Assembly (NCBI GenBank): GCA_003136675.1 | Contig: PLFE01000144.1 | Location: 1-32,069 of the forward strand | DNA: 32,069 nucleotides | From: Bryobacterales bacterium | GTDB taxonomy: Bacteria > Acidobacteriota > Terriglobia > Bryobacterales > Bryobacteraceae | Reading direction: 5' to 3' | Shown: one piece after another, positions 14,395-24,098 of the stretch | How positions within the stretch are numbered: position 1 is the stretch's first letter | Layout of the letters: the number at the start of each line of letters is the position of its first letter | Notes under the pieces: generated by a model | Told to the model about the DNA's origin: nothing | Seen by the model: only the letters and a program-made list of their open reading frames with translations | Database searches by the model: none | Made by a program: the position numbers and the translations under genes

Positions 14395-16074
14395 CTACGA
14401 CTCCTTCACCTCAAAATACTGATCCATCGCCGGTTTCTCCACCCTCTGCACCTTACCGCTCGGCTTCGGCCAGGTAATCTCCACCCAGTCGATCTTCTCC
14501 GCTTTCCCCGCACCCAAAACCACCCTGGGATCGTGCGAAGAGAGATAACTCCCGCCGCTATTCTTCATGGTGGACCGAACCACCCCGCCCGCCGACCATC
14601 GGATTCGCGCCCCAATCGCATCCCGATTGCACGTCGCGCCCTCCAGCTTCAGTCCCACCCAATGGTTCCCCACATCGCACTTATTCTGCAGCAGTACCGG
14701 AGCCCCGCCATTCGTCGCAATCAAAACATCAATCAACCCATCGTTGTTGAAGTCTCCCGCAGCTAGCCCGCGAGCCGGATACGACTTACTAAATGCCGGC
14801 CCCGCCTGGTTACTCACATCCACTAACTTGCCGCCTTCCTGATGAAACAGTAAAACGGGCTCCTTATACTTCACCTGCGCCGAATAATCCTCAATCATGT
14901 CGTCTGGATGGCCGTTGGCCAAAATAAGGTCCGTATTCCCGTCATTGTCGTAATCGAAGAACTTCAACCCCCAGCCACTTAGAAGACGCGTCGATTGCGC
15001 CACGCCGTTCTGCCGCGCCACGTCCTTGAATCTCTCGGTCTTCATATTGCGATAGAGCGAGAACATTTCCTGGTCCACGTTCGCCACAAATAGATCTTCA
15101 TAGCCCGAATTGAACACATCGGCCGCATCCACGCCCATGCCGGACCGCGCCTGTCCGTTCTCGCTGTAACCGACTTCAGAACCGAGAGCGCTCTCTTCCC
15201 ACACCCACTTACCCGTCTTCTTGTCTTTGCCGCGATTGATAAACAGAAAATTCTGCACCGTATCATTGGCGACAAAAAGATCCATCAACCCATCGTTATT
15301 GATATCCGTTGCTACCACGCCCAGCCCCTTACCCAGCGCCCGCTCGATATCTGTTCCCATCTGCGTTTGCGTAAAGGTCCCGTCGCCGTTGTTGTGATAA
15401 AGAAAGCTCGAAGTGGGCCGGAATACGCGGGGAATACAGTAATACTTACGCCCCAGTTTGTTGTCGCCACACGCCAGATGTTCCGTCTTTCCGTAGTCCA
15501 CAAAACTACAAAGAAACAAATCCAGCTTCCCGTCGTTGTCGTAATCGAACCAGACCGCGCTGGTGGTCCAACCCGGCGTCTCCAGCCCGGCTTCCTTCGT
15601 TACATCGGTAAACGTACCGTTCTTATTGTTCTTGTAAAGAATGCACTTTCCGTAGGAAGTGACAAAGATATCCGGCCATCCGTCGTTGTCATAGTCACCC
15701 ACCGCTACGCCCATCCCAAATGTTTCCGGGCCGCCGCCCACCCCGGCCGCATCGGTGACGTCGGTAAAGGTGCCGTTCCTGTTGTTCTTATACAGCGCGT
15801 TCTTCAGCGGGGTCTTTGGTTTGAAAAAATCCGACGGCCCGCTGTTCACCAGAAAGATATCCATCCACCCGTCGTTGTCGAAATCGAGGAACGCGCAGCC
15901 CGGTCCCAGCGTCTCCGGCAGATACCGGGCGGGCGACATGGCGTTGTCGTGAACCCACTTGATCCCGGATTGCGCCGGCGTAATCTCCTCGAACAAAGCC
16001 TTCTGGCCGCCCGCCGTGGATCCCAATAGCGGGGCCCCAGCCATCATCCAAAGCCAATCGCGACGCGAAATCAT
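14395..16074 (-). CDS. FG-GAP repeat protein with C-terminal ASPIC/UnbV domain
   Basis: A 559-residue exported protein. The N-terminus MISRRDWLWMMAGAPLLG has a twin-arginine-like signal. Six FG-GAP/VCBS calcium-binding loops of the DxDNDGxxD type follow, for example FLDFDNDGWMDIFLVN, VGDYDNDGWPDIFVTS, WFDYDNDGKLDLFLCS, TDINNDGLMDLFVAND, FFDYDNDGNTDLILANG and GDFNNDGLIDVLIATNG, predicting a beta-propeller. The C-terminus (GNHWVGLKLEG, DAIGARIRW, SGGSYLSSHDPRVVLGAG) is the ASPIC/UnbV domain. Such proteins are abundant in Acidobacteriota and of unknown function, perhaps in binding or adhesion. Its ATG directly abuts the TAG of the MFS gene, so it is co-transcribed with it. Confidence 0.92.
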   Translation of the reverse strand: MISRRDWLWMMAGAPLLGSTAGGQKALFEEITPAQSGIKWVHDNAMSPARYLPETLGPGCAFLDFDNDGWMDIFLVNSGPSDFFKPKTPLKNALYKNNRNGTFTDVTDAAGVGGGPETFGMGVAVGDYDNDGWPDIFVTSYGKCILYKNNKNGTFTDVTKEAGLETPGWTTSAVWFDYDNDGKLDLFLCSFVDYGKTEHLACGDNKLGRKYYCIPRVFRPTSSFLYHNNGDGTFTQTQMGTDIERALGKGLGVVATDINNDGLMDLFVANDTVQNFLFINRGKDKKTGKWVWEESALGSEVGYSENGQARSGMGVDAADVFNSGYEDLFVANVDQEMFSLYRNMKTERFKDVARQNGVAQSTRLLSGWGLKFFDYDNDGNTDLILANGHPDDMIEDYSAQVKYKEPVLLFHQEGGKLVDVSNQAGPAFSKSYPARGLAAGDFNNDGLIDVLIATNGGAPVLLQNKCDVGNHWVGLKLEGATCNRDAIGARIRWSAGGVVRSTMKNSGGSYLSSHDPRVVLGAGKAEKIDWVEITWPKPSGKVQRVEKPAMDQYFEVKES

Positions 16075-17289
16075 CTACTTCACCTTACGCCAGCGCGGGC
16101 GCTCCACTTCCGGCAAGAACACGGTCAGCAGCCCAATCGCCGGCAGGAACGCGCAAACTTGATAAACAAACCCCAGGCTCGTCATATCGGCCAGTTTCCC
16201 CAGCACCGCCGCGCCCAACCCGCCCATGCCAAACGCAAACCCGAAGAACAATCCGGAGATCAACCCCACCCGTCCCGGTACCAACTCCTGTCCATAAACC
16301 AGAATCGCGGAAAACGCCGAAGCCAGAATCAGCCCGATCACCACCGTCAAAACACCCGTCCAGAATAAGTTCGCATGCGGCAGGATCAAGGTAAACGGAA
16401 GCACTCCCAGAATCGACCCCCAGATTACCGCCTTCCGGCCAATCCGGTCGCCCACCGGCCCCCCCACGATCGTTCCCACCGCAACCGCGCCCAGAAACAG
16501 AAAGAGGTGGATCTGCGCGTCCTTCACGGACAGATGAAACTTACCCATCAGATAGAACGTGTAGTAGTTTGTCAAACTGGCCAGATAGAAGTACTTCGAG
16601 AAGACCAGAATGCCCAGAATCGCGATGGAGATCGCTACGCGTCTCGACGTGAACGGCAGTTTGCGCTCCGCGGAAGACGCGGCATGCACCGGCTTCCCCG
16701 CGATCGTCCGCCGGTACCATCCCCCCACCCAGGTCAGAAGACAAATCGCCACCAGCGCCAGAATGGAAAACCAGCTGATGCTCCCTTGTCCCCTCGGCAG
16801 CACGATATAGGCCGCCAGCAGCGGCCCCAGCGAAGACCCTACATTCCCGCCAACCTGAAATACCGACTGCGCGAGCCCATGCTGGCCCCCGGAAGCCAGC
16901 CGCGCCACCCTGGAGGATTCCGGATGAAACACCGACGAACCCACGCCCACCAGCATCGCCGCCACCACCAGTGCGCTGTAACTGGAAGCTACCGACAAAA
17001 GCAGTAGTCCCAGCAAAGAGAAACCCATGCCAATCGGCAGAGAATAGGGTTTCGGATGCCTGTCCGTGTAATGCCCCACCAGCGGCTGTAAGAGTGACGC
17101 CGTCGTGTTGTACGCCAATCCAATCAACCCAATCTGACCAAACGCCAAATGAAACGAAGCCTTCAGAATCGGATAGATCGCCGGAATCAAAGACTGAATC
17201 GTGTCATTCAATAAGTGGCAGACGCTGATGCCCGCGAGAATGGGCGCAACCGCCCGCTGTGCCGTGGTTTTCTCAATGGTCGGCGTCAA
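16075..17289 (-). CDS. fsr: Fosmidomycin-resistance-like MFS exporter
   Basis: A 404-residue major facilitator with about 12 hydrophobic segments. It matches the Fsr group by the block GVGSSVFHPESSRVARLASG followed by HGLAQSVFQVGGNVGSSLGP, and by VGHYTDRHPKPYSLPIGMG after the second helix. Fsr proteins export fosmidomycin and possibly related phosphonates or toxic metabolites. The start is TTG 17289, which overlaps the TGA stop of the upstream exonuclease gene (TTGA); a GGGGAAG run upstream can serve as ribosome-binding site. The UnbV gene follows with no gap. The real substrate is unknown. Confidence 0.88.
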   Translation of the reverse strand: MTPTIEKTTAQRAVAPILAGISVCHLLNDTIQSLIPAIYPILKASFHLAFGQIGLIGLAYNTTASLLQPLVGHYTDRHPKPYSLPIGMGFSLLGLLLLSVASSYSALVVAAMLVGVGSSVFHPESSRVARLASGGQHGLAQSVFQVGGNVGSSLGPLLAAYIVLPRGQGSISWFSILALVAICLLTWVGGWYRRTIAGKPVHAASSAERKLPFTSRRVAISIAILGILVFSKYFYLASLTNYYTFYLMGKFHLSVKDAQIHLFLFLGAVAVGTIVGGPVGDRIGRKAVIWGSILGVLPFTLILPHANLFWTGVLTVVIGLILASAFSAILVYGQELVPGRVGLISGLFFGFAFGMGGLGAAVLGKLADMTSLGFVYQVCAFLPAIGLLTVFLPEVERPRWRKVK

Positions 17290-18548
17290 ACTAGCTTCCC
17301 CGTGTGATTCATTTTCTTCTCCAGCCGCGCCGCCCGCGCCAGCAGCCCTTCGCTCACCTCATGAGAGAGCGCCCCGCGCGTCATCTCCAGCGCCATGGCG
17401 CAATTCTTCTCGCGATGCTCATAATATTTTGCCAGTTCCTCATAGGCGCGCACGCGGCACGCGTTCTTGCAGGTGACCAGTTCGGCGAACAATGCCACCG
17501 CCGCGGCCTCATTGCCCTGTTTCTTCTCCAGCATCGCGATCTCAAAAAGCGCCGGAAATAGCAGACGATCCGGCATCCCGATCTCCACCGCCCGCCGCAT
17601 CAATTGAGTCGCTTCCGGCACCCGCTGCTGCGCCACCAGCCATTTGGCGAGCCCCAGCAAATCCGCGCCATGCCGCGCCTCCACCCGAGCCGGATCGCGA
17701 AACGTCTGCGGCACCAGCGCCATCAGGCAGGCCAAAGTCACAATGTCCATCGCATTGTGATGCAGAATCGGAACCAGGCTCAGCGCCCGCTGCGTCCGAA
17801 CGAAATCGAAGTAGTAATGCGGAATCAAGTCGCCGGGCAGATCGCCATGCCGCTCCACACCCAATATCTGGTGCTCCAGGTAAGAAAGCCGACAGTTCTC
17901 CAGCCTCAGCTTCCACAACCGCCGCGAACCGGCCAGCAAATCCAGATGCTCCATGTGCGCAAACGGATGCCGCAGGCGCGACATGGTGTAGCGCGTCTCC
18001 AGCAGCGGTTTATCGAAGGTCTTCCCGTTATAAGTCACCAGCACATCGAACCGCGCCAGATACTCACTCACCCGGGCGAGTTGCGACTTTTCTTCTCCAA
18101 AATCGCGCATGAAGAACTGCCGCACGCGAAACCCGGTCGCATCGATGCTCCCGATCCCCACCAGAAACGCATACGTCCCGCTGCCTCCCATCAACCCGGT
18201 GGTCTCGGTATCGAGGAAGGCCCACTTCGTGGGATGCGACCGTCCAATCGTCCCGTCCGAAATCGCTTCCAGCAGATCGTCCGGCAGATCGTTCAAATCG
18301 CCGATCGAAATGCTGCCATGCCTCTTATGCCGCTCGTACAGCTTTTCGGTTTCAAAGTGTTTTCCAAACGCCGTCTCCACCACGTCGCCGGAGAGAACCG
18401 TCTCAATCCGTTCCGCATGCTCGGGCAGCCTGGGGGGCGCTTCATAGGCCAGACGGGGCCGCGCCGCCGCGTACTTTTGGTCGATCCCCGCCACCTTCTG
18501 GCGCAGGAAAGCGAGTTGTTCGGCGAGATTGCCCAATGCGTCCCCCAT
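17286..18548 (-). CDS. YprB-like ribonuclease H-fold exonuclease
   Basis: A 420-residue protein with the RNase_H_2 (YprB) domain, a DEDD-type 3'-5' exonuclease fold. Acidic residues expected for two-metal catalysis are visible: Asp113 and Glu115 in AFLDTETTGL, Asp179 in TYNGKTFDKPLLE, Asp203 in HLDLL, and His264/Asp268 in HHNAMDIVTLA. The C-terminal 130 residues look helical and TPR-like (LAKWLVAQQRVPEATQLMRR, YEELAKYYEHREKNC). The protein is probably cytoplasmic. It is first in an operon with an Fsr-like exporter and a UnbV protein, which gives no obvious functional theme. It diverges from the glycosyltransferase gene across 36 bp. Confidence 0.87.
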   Translation of the reverse strand: MGDALGNLAEQLAFLRQKVAGIDQKYAAARPRLAYEAPPRLPEHAERIETVLSGDVVETAFGKHFETEKLYERHKRHGSISIGDLNDLPDDLLEAISDGTIGRSHPTKWAFLDTETTGLMGGSGTYAFLVGIGSIDATGFRVRQFFMRDFGEEKSQLARVSEYLARFDVLVTYNGKTFDKPLLETRYTMSRLRHPFAHMEHLDLLAGSRRLWKLRLENCRLSYLEHQILGVERHGDLPGDLIPHYYFDFVRTQRALSLVPILHHNAMDIVTLACLMALVPQTFRDPARVEARHGADLLGLAKWLVAQQRVPEATQLMRRAVEIGMPDRLLFPALFEIAMLEKKQGNEAAAVALFAELVTCKNACRVRAYEELAKYYEHREKNCAMALEMTRGALSHEVSEGLLARAARLEKKMNHTGKLV

Positions 18549-18569
18549 CTTCGCTTTTTCTTTGCCTAA

Positions 18570-18575
18570 TATACT
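18570..18575 (+). promoter_or_regulatory. Candidate -10 element for the glycosyltransferase-galE operon
   Basis: TATACT in the AT-rich 36-bp gap (18549-18584) between divergent genes. It lies 9 nt before the TTG start, so the transcript would be nearly leaderless. The same tract read in reverse offers TATATT for the exonuclease operon. No convincing -35 was found. Confidence 0.35.
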
Positions 18576-18584
18576 AAACAGAAC

Positions 18585-19967
18585 TTGAGAGCCCGTCTCT
18601 TCTTTGCCACTCTATTTATGGCGCTCCTCGCTGCGCATCTCTGCCATGCTCATGTTCTGTGGGCGGAAGAGACCCTGCCGCTCGCCGCAGCCGGACAAAT
18701 GCTGTTCGGCAAAGCGCTGTACAAGGGCATCTGGTTCGATAAGCCGCCGCTGGTTCCGCTGATTTACCTGCTCTGGGGTGCGAGGATTGGGTTCGTTCTT
18801 CGTTTTTTCGGCGCGCTTTACTGTTTCGCCTGTTGCGTGGTCGCGTGGCTGTTTGCCCGCGACGCGTGGGGACGCCGGGAAGCCTTCTGGGCCGCCGGAC
18901 TCCTTGGCTTCGCGCTTACGTTCGACACACCGTCCGCCGTTCTGCCCCTCGCGGCCGATCTGCTGCTGGTGCTCCCGCACCTTGCCGCCGTATACCTCGC
19001 TTTTCGGAAGCGGCCTTTCTGGAGTGGGGTATGCGCCGGAGTGGCCTTCCTCACCAACGTGAAAGGCGTATTCGTCCTGGCCGCCTGCGTCCTGTTCGCC
19101 TGGCCCGCCATCCCGTCTCTGGCGATTGGGTTCGTTTCGCCGCTTCTTCTCGCCGCCCTTGTGCTCCGCACAACCGGGGCGTGGGCCGCCTATATCGATC
19201 AGGTCTGGATCTGGCCCGCCATCTACGCCGGCAACTCCCCTATTTCCAATCCTTTAGCCAACGCGGCCATCCGCACCATGAACTGGGTCGGCTTCCATTG
19301 TGCATTGTGCGCGGCCGCTATTTGTGCACAATTCTGCACAAAGGAGCGCTGGCGCTGGCTCGCGTGGGGGGCCCTTTCGTTTGCCGCCGTCGCCCTGGGA
19401 ATGCGCTTCTATCCGCGTTACTTCTTCCAGCTTCTCCCGGTGCTTGTGCTTTTGGCCGCCCGAGGCTTTTGTCAAATGCGCCCCAGCCCGCGATGGGCCG
19501 TCCTCGCGCTCCTGCTCATCCCACTCGTCCGGTTCGGCCCACGCTACCCCATCCTCGCGCTACGTCTCCAACCCTACTGGCCGGACCTGGCAATGGACGC
19601 CGACTCCCAAGCCGCCGCGCGCCTGATTCCCGCCGGTTCAAAGACCCTCTACGTTTGGGGCTACCGTCCCGAAATCTTCGTCTACACGCACCTCGAAGCC
19701 GCGTCGCGCTACCTCGACTCCCAAGCCCTGACCGGCGTTCCGGCTGACCGTCACCTCGGCCAGTCCACACCTGTCGCGCTGCCTTCCACGGCACAGGCTC
19801 GTGAGGAACTCACACGCTCCAACCCGGATATCATCGCCGATGGCCTGAGCCTCTACAATCCCGCGCTCGCCATGCAGAACTACCCGGACCTGCGCTCCTG
19901 GCTCGCCCACTACCAGGAATTCGCCCGCACCCGCACCACGATCCTCTACAAACGCGTCACCCGCTAA
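18585..19967 (+). CDS. GT-C (GT39/ArnT-like) membrane glycosyltransferase
   Basis: A 460-residue integral membrane protein with about ten hydrophobic segments and a soluble C-terminal region. The first periplasmic loop carries WAEETLPLAAAGQMLFGKAL then WFDKPPLVPLIY, where an acidic residue and the DKPPL-type motif resemble the catalytic loop of GT39/PMT and ArnT-like enzymes that use polyprenyl-phosphate sugars. The C-terminal part (LYVWGYRPEIFVYTHLEAASRYLDS) is typical of acidobacterial members. The start is TTG 18585; ATG 18618 is an alternative, with no ribosome-binding site for either. galE follows after 9 bp, suggesting that a hexose, perhaps galactose-derived, is transferred to lipid or protein. 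Confidence 0.8.
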   Translation: MRARLFFATLFMALLAAHLCHAHVLWAEETLPLAAAGQMLFGKALYKGIWFDKPPLVPLIYLLWGARIGFVLRFFGALYCFACCVVAWLFARDAWGRREAFWAAGLLGFALTFDTPSAVLPLAADLLLVLPHLAAVYLAFRKRPFWSGVCAGVAFLTNVKGVFVLAACVLFAWPAIPSLAIGFVSPLLLAALVLRTTGAWAAYIDQVWIWPAIYAGNSPISNPLANAAIRTMNWVGFHCALCAAAICAQFCTKERWRWLAWGALSFAAVALGMRFYPRYFFQLLPVLVLLAARGFCQMRPSPRWAVLALLLIPLVRFGPRYPILALRLQPYWPDLAMDADSQAAARLIPAGSKTLYVWGYRPEIFVYTHLEAASRYLDSQALTGVPADRHLGQSTPVALPSTAQAREELTRSNPDIIADGLSLYNPALAMQNYPDLRSWLAHYQEFARTRTTILYKRVTR

Positions 19968-19976
19968 ACTCAATCC

Positions 19977-20940
<964 letters not shown>

Positions 20941-20954
<14 letters not shown>

Positions 20955-21102
20955 CAGCTGACGGATGCACGTCCCCGGCAAACCAATGCCGGATACCGTC
21001 CGCTGCCTTCTCATCGCGCCCGGCGGTCACCAGACCAGCCAAAATTACGGCCGTCATGAAGATGACCATCGGGATGCTCCGATCAATGGCCTTTGCTTTC
21101 AT
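20941..21102 (-). CDS. Possible small single-span membrane protein
   Basis: A 53-codon frame from ATG 21102 to TAA 20941, overlapping the last 14 bp of galE on the other strand. The product begins MKAKAIDRSIP, has one hydrophobic stretch (MVIFMTAVILAGLVTAG), and then a soluble tail ending HPSAVNGK. The pattern fits a small membrane protein of unknown role. No good Shine-Dalgarno is visible, and the frame could be chance in a 217-bp gap. I do not recognise a family. Confidence 0.35.
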
Positions 21103-21148
21103 GCTGGATTAAGAGCACTTAACGTGCCAACCACGCACAAGTACCGCC

Positions 21149-21154
21149 TATACT
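21149..21154 (+). promoter_or_regulatory. Candidate -10 element for the yqhQ-prfA operon
   Basis: TATACT, 17 nt upstream of the GTG start and followed by an AAAGG ribosome-binding site. It is the same hexamer as at 18570. No clear -35 is found at 16-18 bp upstream. Confidence 0.35.
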
Positions 21155-21171
21155 AGAGAAAGGTCCACCAA

Positions 21172-22146
21172 GTGTCAATTCGTACCTCCTTGCGGCTGTT
21201 CGCCCATTTACAACTGCTTCCCGTTCTTGAAAGCGGGGAAGAGACCCTCGTCGGCGGCCAGGCCGTGATGGAGGGCGTGATGATGCGCGCGCCGCACAGT
21301 TATTGCGTGGCCGTGCGCAAACCAAATGGTGAAATCGTTACCGAAGAAATGCCGGTTGAACGCATGTCCGAGAAGTACCCGCTCTTCAAGTGGCCCGTGC
21401 TGCGGGGCCTCGGCACGCTGGGTCAGGCCATGGCGCTGGGCATCCGCGCGCTGAAGTTCTCGTCGAATGTGGCGCTCGATGGCGAGGCGGCCGAAAAGGG
21501 CAAACCCGTTTCCAATACGGTCCTCGCCGTGAACCTCATTTTCTCCCTGGCATTCTTTCTTTTCCTTTACAAGTTCGTTCCGCTGTTCCTCGCTACCGCC
21601 ATCGGCAATCGCGTGCCGGCCCTGCATGGCCACGTGATGTCGACTTTGGTGGACGGGGTGATTCGCATCGCTATTTTCCTCGCGTTCCTGTTTCTGATCT
21701 CGCGAACGAAAGACATCCGGCGGGTCTTTGAGTATCACGGGGCTGAGCACAAAGTGGTGTTCAATTTTGAGTCCGGCAAGGAAGTTACCGTGGAGAACGC
21801 GCAGAAATTCCAGACGTGGCATCCGCGGTGCGGCACCAGTTTCCTGCTGGTCCTGATGGTGATCTCGATGCTGGTCTACATGGTGATACCGTTTGACGGG
21901 TTTACAGCCAAAATACTTTCGCGCATTATTTTGCTGCCTGTCATCACGGGCCTCAGCTATGAGCTGATCCGTTTCGCGGCCAAACGACAGGGCACCTTTA
22001 TGGCATGGCTTACCGCGCCCGGGTTATGGCTGCAACGCGTGACCACCAAGCCGCCTTCGGATGAGCAGGCCCAGGTGGCCATTCATGCCATTGAAAAGGC
22101 CATGAACCTGGAGCGCGAACAGGGCGGCGAACTCGTCATCGCATAA
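21172..22146 (+). CDS. yqhQ: DUF1385 family membrane protein (YqhQ-like)
   Basis: A 324-residue integral membrane protein of the DUF1385 family. Diagnostic blocks are [15 protein letters not shown] (residues 27-41), [11 protein letters not shown], and [15 protein letters not shown]. Four or more hydrophobic segments are evident. The family is widespread and lies next to prfA in many Gram-positive and acidobacterial genomes; its biochemical function is not established. The start is GTG 21172 with AAAGG about 9 nt upstream. prfA follows after 10 bp, so the two are very likely one transcript. Confidence 0.92.
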   Translation: MSIRTSLRLFAHLQLLPVLESGEETLVGGQAVMEGVMMRAPHSYCVAVRKPNGEIVTEEMPVERMSEKYPLFKWPVLRGLGTLGQAMALGIRALKFSSNVALDGEAAEKGKPVSNTVLAVNLIFSLAFFLFLYKFVPLFLATAIGNRVPALHGHVMSTLVDGVIRIAIFLAFLFLISRTKDIRRVFEYHGAEHKVVFNFESGKEVTVENAQKFQTWHPRCGTSFLLVLMVISMLVYMVIPFDGFTAKILSRIILLPVITGLSYELIRFAAKRQGTFMAWLTAPGLWLQRVTTKPPSDEQAQVAIHAIEKAMNLEREQGGELVIA

Positions 22147-22156
22147 TAGAGACGCA

Positions 22157-23236
22157 GTGCAATTCTCAGACAAACTGGACCAGATCGAAACTCGCTTCGA
22201 GGAGTTGACCGCCCAACTGGCCGACCCCGTCGTGATCAACGATAGCGACGCGTATCGCAAGGCGGCCAAGGCGCACAGCGCTCTCACCGAAGTGGTTTCC
22301 AAGTATCGCGAATGGAAGAAGGCTTCGAGCGAGCTGGAAGAGTCTCGCGTCATGGCCGCGGATAAAGACCCCGAGATGCGGACCATGGCCGCGGATGAGG
22401 TTCTTCGACTGGAACCTCTGGTGGTCCAGATCGAAGAAGAGTTGAAGGTGCTGCTGCTGCCGAAGGACCCCAACGACGAGAAAGACGTGGTGCTCGAGAT
22501 CCGCGCCGGCACCGGTGGGGACGAAGCATCTCTCTTCGCGGCCGAAATCTTCCGGATGTATTGCCGGTTCGCGGAAACGCAGCGCTGGAAGGTGGAAGTG
22601 ACCTCCTCGAGCGAGAGCTCCGTCGGAGGATTGAAGGAAGTTCTGGCGCTTATCTCGGGCGTCCGGGTCTATTCCAAAATGAAGTACGAGAGCGGCGTCC
22701 ACCGCGTGCAGCGTGTGCCGGAAACCGAAACACAGGGCCGCGTTCACACCTCGGCCATTACTGTTGCGGTGTTGCCGGAAGCGGATGAAGTGGAAGTCAA
22801 AATCGAAGACAAGGACATCCGCATCGATACGTTCTGCTCGTCGGGTCCCGGCGGACAGTCGGTGAACACCACGTACTCAGCTGTGCGGGTAACGCACCTG
22901 CCCACCGGGCTCATCGTCAGTTGCCAGGATGAGAAATCGCAGATCAAGAATAAGGCCAAGGCCTTGCGCGTGCTCCGTTCGCGGCTTTATGAAATCGAGA
23001 TCGAGAAGCAGCAGGCCCAGAACAGCGCCGACCGTAAGACCATGGTGGGAACGGGCGACCGCAGCGAGAAAGTCCGCACGTACAATTTTCCGCAAAACCG
23101 CGTGACGGATCACCGCATCGGCATGACCATCCACCAGTTGGACCTGTTTATGCAAGGGCGGATCGAAGCGCTGCTGGACGCGCTCACCACGTTCTATCAA
23201 ACAGAAAAGCTGAAGCAACAGGGCGAAGCGGCCTGA
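22157..23236 (+). CDS. prfA: Peptide chain release factor 1
   Basis: The 359-residue class I release factor reads UAA and UAG stops and triggers peptide release. The GGQ motif is at residues 232-234 ([10 protein letters not shown]). The stop-reading Pro-x-Thr tripeptide is PET at 188-190 ([12 protein letters not shown]), as in RF1 rather than the SPF of RF2. [13 protein letters not shown] (116-128) and [15 protein letters not shown] are further family blocks. The start is GTG 22157. It is downstream of yqhQ by 10 bp. prmC, the methyltransferase for the GGQ glutamine that often follows prfA, is absent; rsmI faces it instead, stop codon to stop codon. Confidence 0.97.
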   Translation: MQFSDKLDQIETRFEELTAQLADPVVINDSDAYRKAAKAHSALTEVVSKYREWKKASSELEESRVMAADKDPEMRTMAADEVLRLEPLVVQIEEELKVLLLPKDPNDEKDVVLEIRAGTGGDEASLFAAEIFRMYCRFAETQRWKVEVTSSSESSVGGLKEVLALISGVRVYSKMKYESGVHRVQRVPETETQGRVHTSAITVAVLPEADEVEVKIEDKDIRIDTFCSSGPGGQSVNTTYSAVRVTHLPTGLIVSCQDEKSQIKNKAKALRVLRSRLYEIEIEKQQAQNSADRKTMVGTGDRSEKVRTYNFPQNRVTDHRIGMTIHQLDLFMQGRIEALLDALTTFYQTEKLKQQGEAA

Positions 23237-24073
23237 CTACTTGGTCCGCGTGACGGGCCGGACGGCCAGGTGCTTATAGACCTCGCGCTTCGAAATTCCA
23301 CGCTCGCGCGCAATGGCCTTCATCGCATCCATGCGCGATAAGCCGCTGCCGATCTGGTTAGCCATCGCCGTCTCCATCGGCTCAGTCGGCTGCGCGGGTC
23401 GGTTTGATTTGCCCACCAGGAGCGTAATTTCGCCCCGAATGGAATCGCGGCTGCGCAACTGATCCCAAATCTGGCCCGCTGTACCCCGCAGAAATTCCTC
23501 GTGGATCTTGGTCATCTCGCGCGCCACCACCACCGGGCGTGGACCCATCACCCTCTCGATATCCGCCAGCGCGTCTAAAATGCGGTGCGGCGCCTCGTAG
23601 AAAATCAGCGTCGCCTTCTCGCCCTTCAGCGTTTCCAGCAGGTTCGCTCTTTGACCCGATTTGGCCGGAAGAAATCCCAGAAACTGAAACGAATCCGTGG
23701 GTAGCCCCGAAGCAGCCAGCGCCGTGACAGTCGCCGACGCGCCAGGAATGGGCCGCACATCGATGCCCGCCTCAATGGCCGCGCGCACCAGACGGTAGCC
23801 CGGATCGGAAACCAGCGGCATTCCCGCATCCGAAACCAGCGCGCCGGATTCCCCCGCCTTCAGCCGGTCCGCCAGTTCCTTGGCCCGTTCCAGTTCATTG
23901 AAATCGTGATAGCTCACCAGAGGCGTCTTGATTTCAAAGTGATCCAGCAGCTTGCGCGACTCGCGCGTATCCTCGCACGCGATCCAATCCACTTCGCGCA
24001 GCACCCGAACCGCGCGGTAGGTCATGTCTTCGAGATTTCCGATGGGCGTGGCGACCACGAACAGAGTGGACAT
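23237..24073 (-). CDS. rsmI: 16S rRNA (cytidine(1402)-2'-O)-methyltransferase
   Basis: The 278-residue tetrapyrrole-methylase-fold enzyme methylates the 2'-O of C1402 in 16S rRNA, which tunes decoding at the P site. Blocks are LFVVATPIGNLEDMTYRAV at the N-terminus, ACEDTRESRKLL, SYHDFNE, ALVSDAGMPLVSDPGYRLV, PIPGASATVTALAASGLPTD and FYEAPHRI. ATG 24073 is chosen because family members begin at M-x-x-L-x-V-V-A-T-P; the open extension to 24151 adds 26 unrelated residues. Its TAG directly abuts the prfA TGA, leaving no room for a terminator between these convergent genes. Confidence 0.95.
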   Translation of the reverse strand: MSTLFVVATPIGNLEDMTYRAVRVLREVDWIACEDTRESRKLLDHFEIKTPLVSYHDFNELERAKELADRLKAGESGALVSDAGMPLVSDPGYRLVRAAIEAGIDVRPIPGASATVTALAASGLPTDSFQFLGFLPAKSGQRANLLETLKGEKATLIFYEAPHRILDALADIERVMGPRPVVVAREMTKIHEEFLRGTAGQIWDQLRSRDSIRGEITLLVGKSNRPAQPTEPMETAMANQIGSGLSRMDAMKAIARERGISKREVYKHLAVRPVTRTK

Positions 24074-24098
24074 TTTGGTGGGGAAGAGCACTTTTAGT

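Noticed and set aside
20965-21156. A 63-codon plus-strand frame after galE
   Set aside because: No ribosome-binding site and no sensible composition; the opposite strand has a better candidate with a membrane span.
22868-22879. Tyr in place of Asp in the NTTxSAVR block after the RF1 GGQ motif
   Set aside because: I recall the same [10 protein letters not shown] form in RF1 from several other phyla, so it is probably normal lineage variation.
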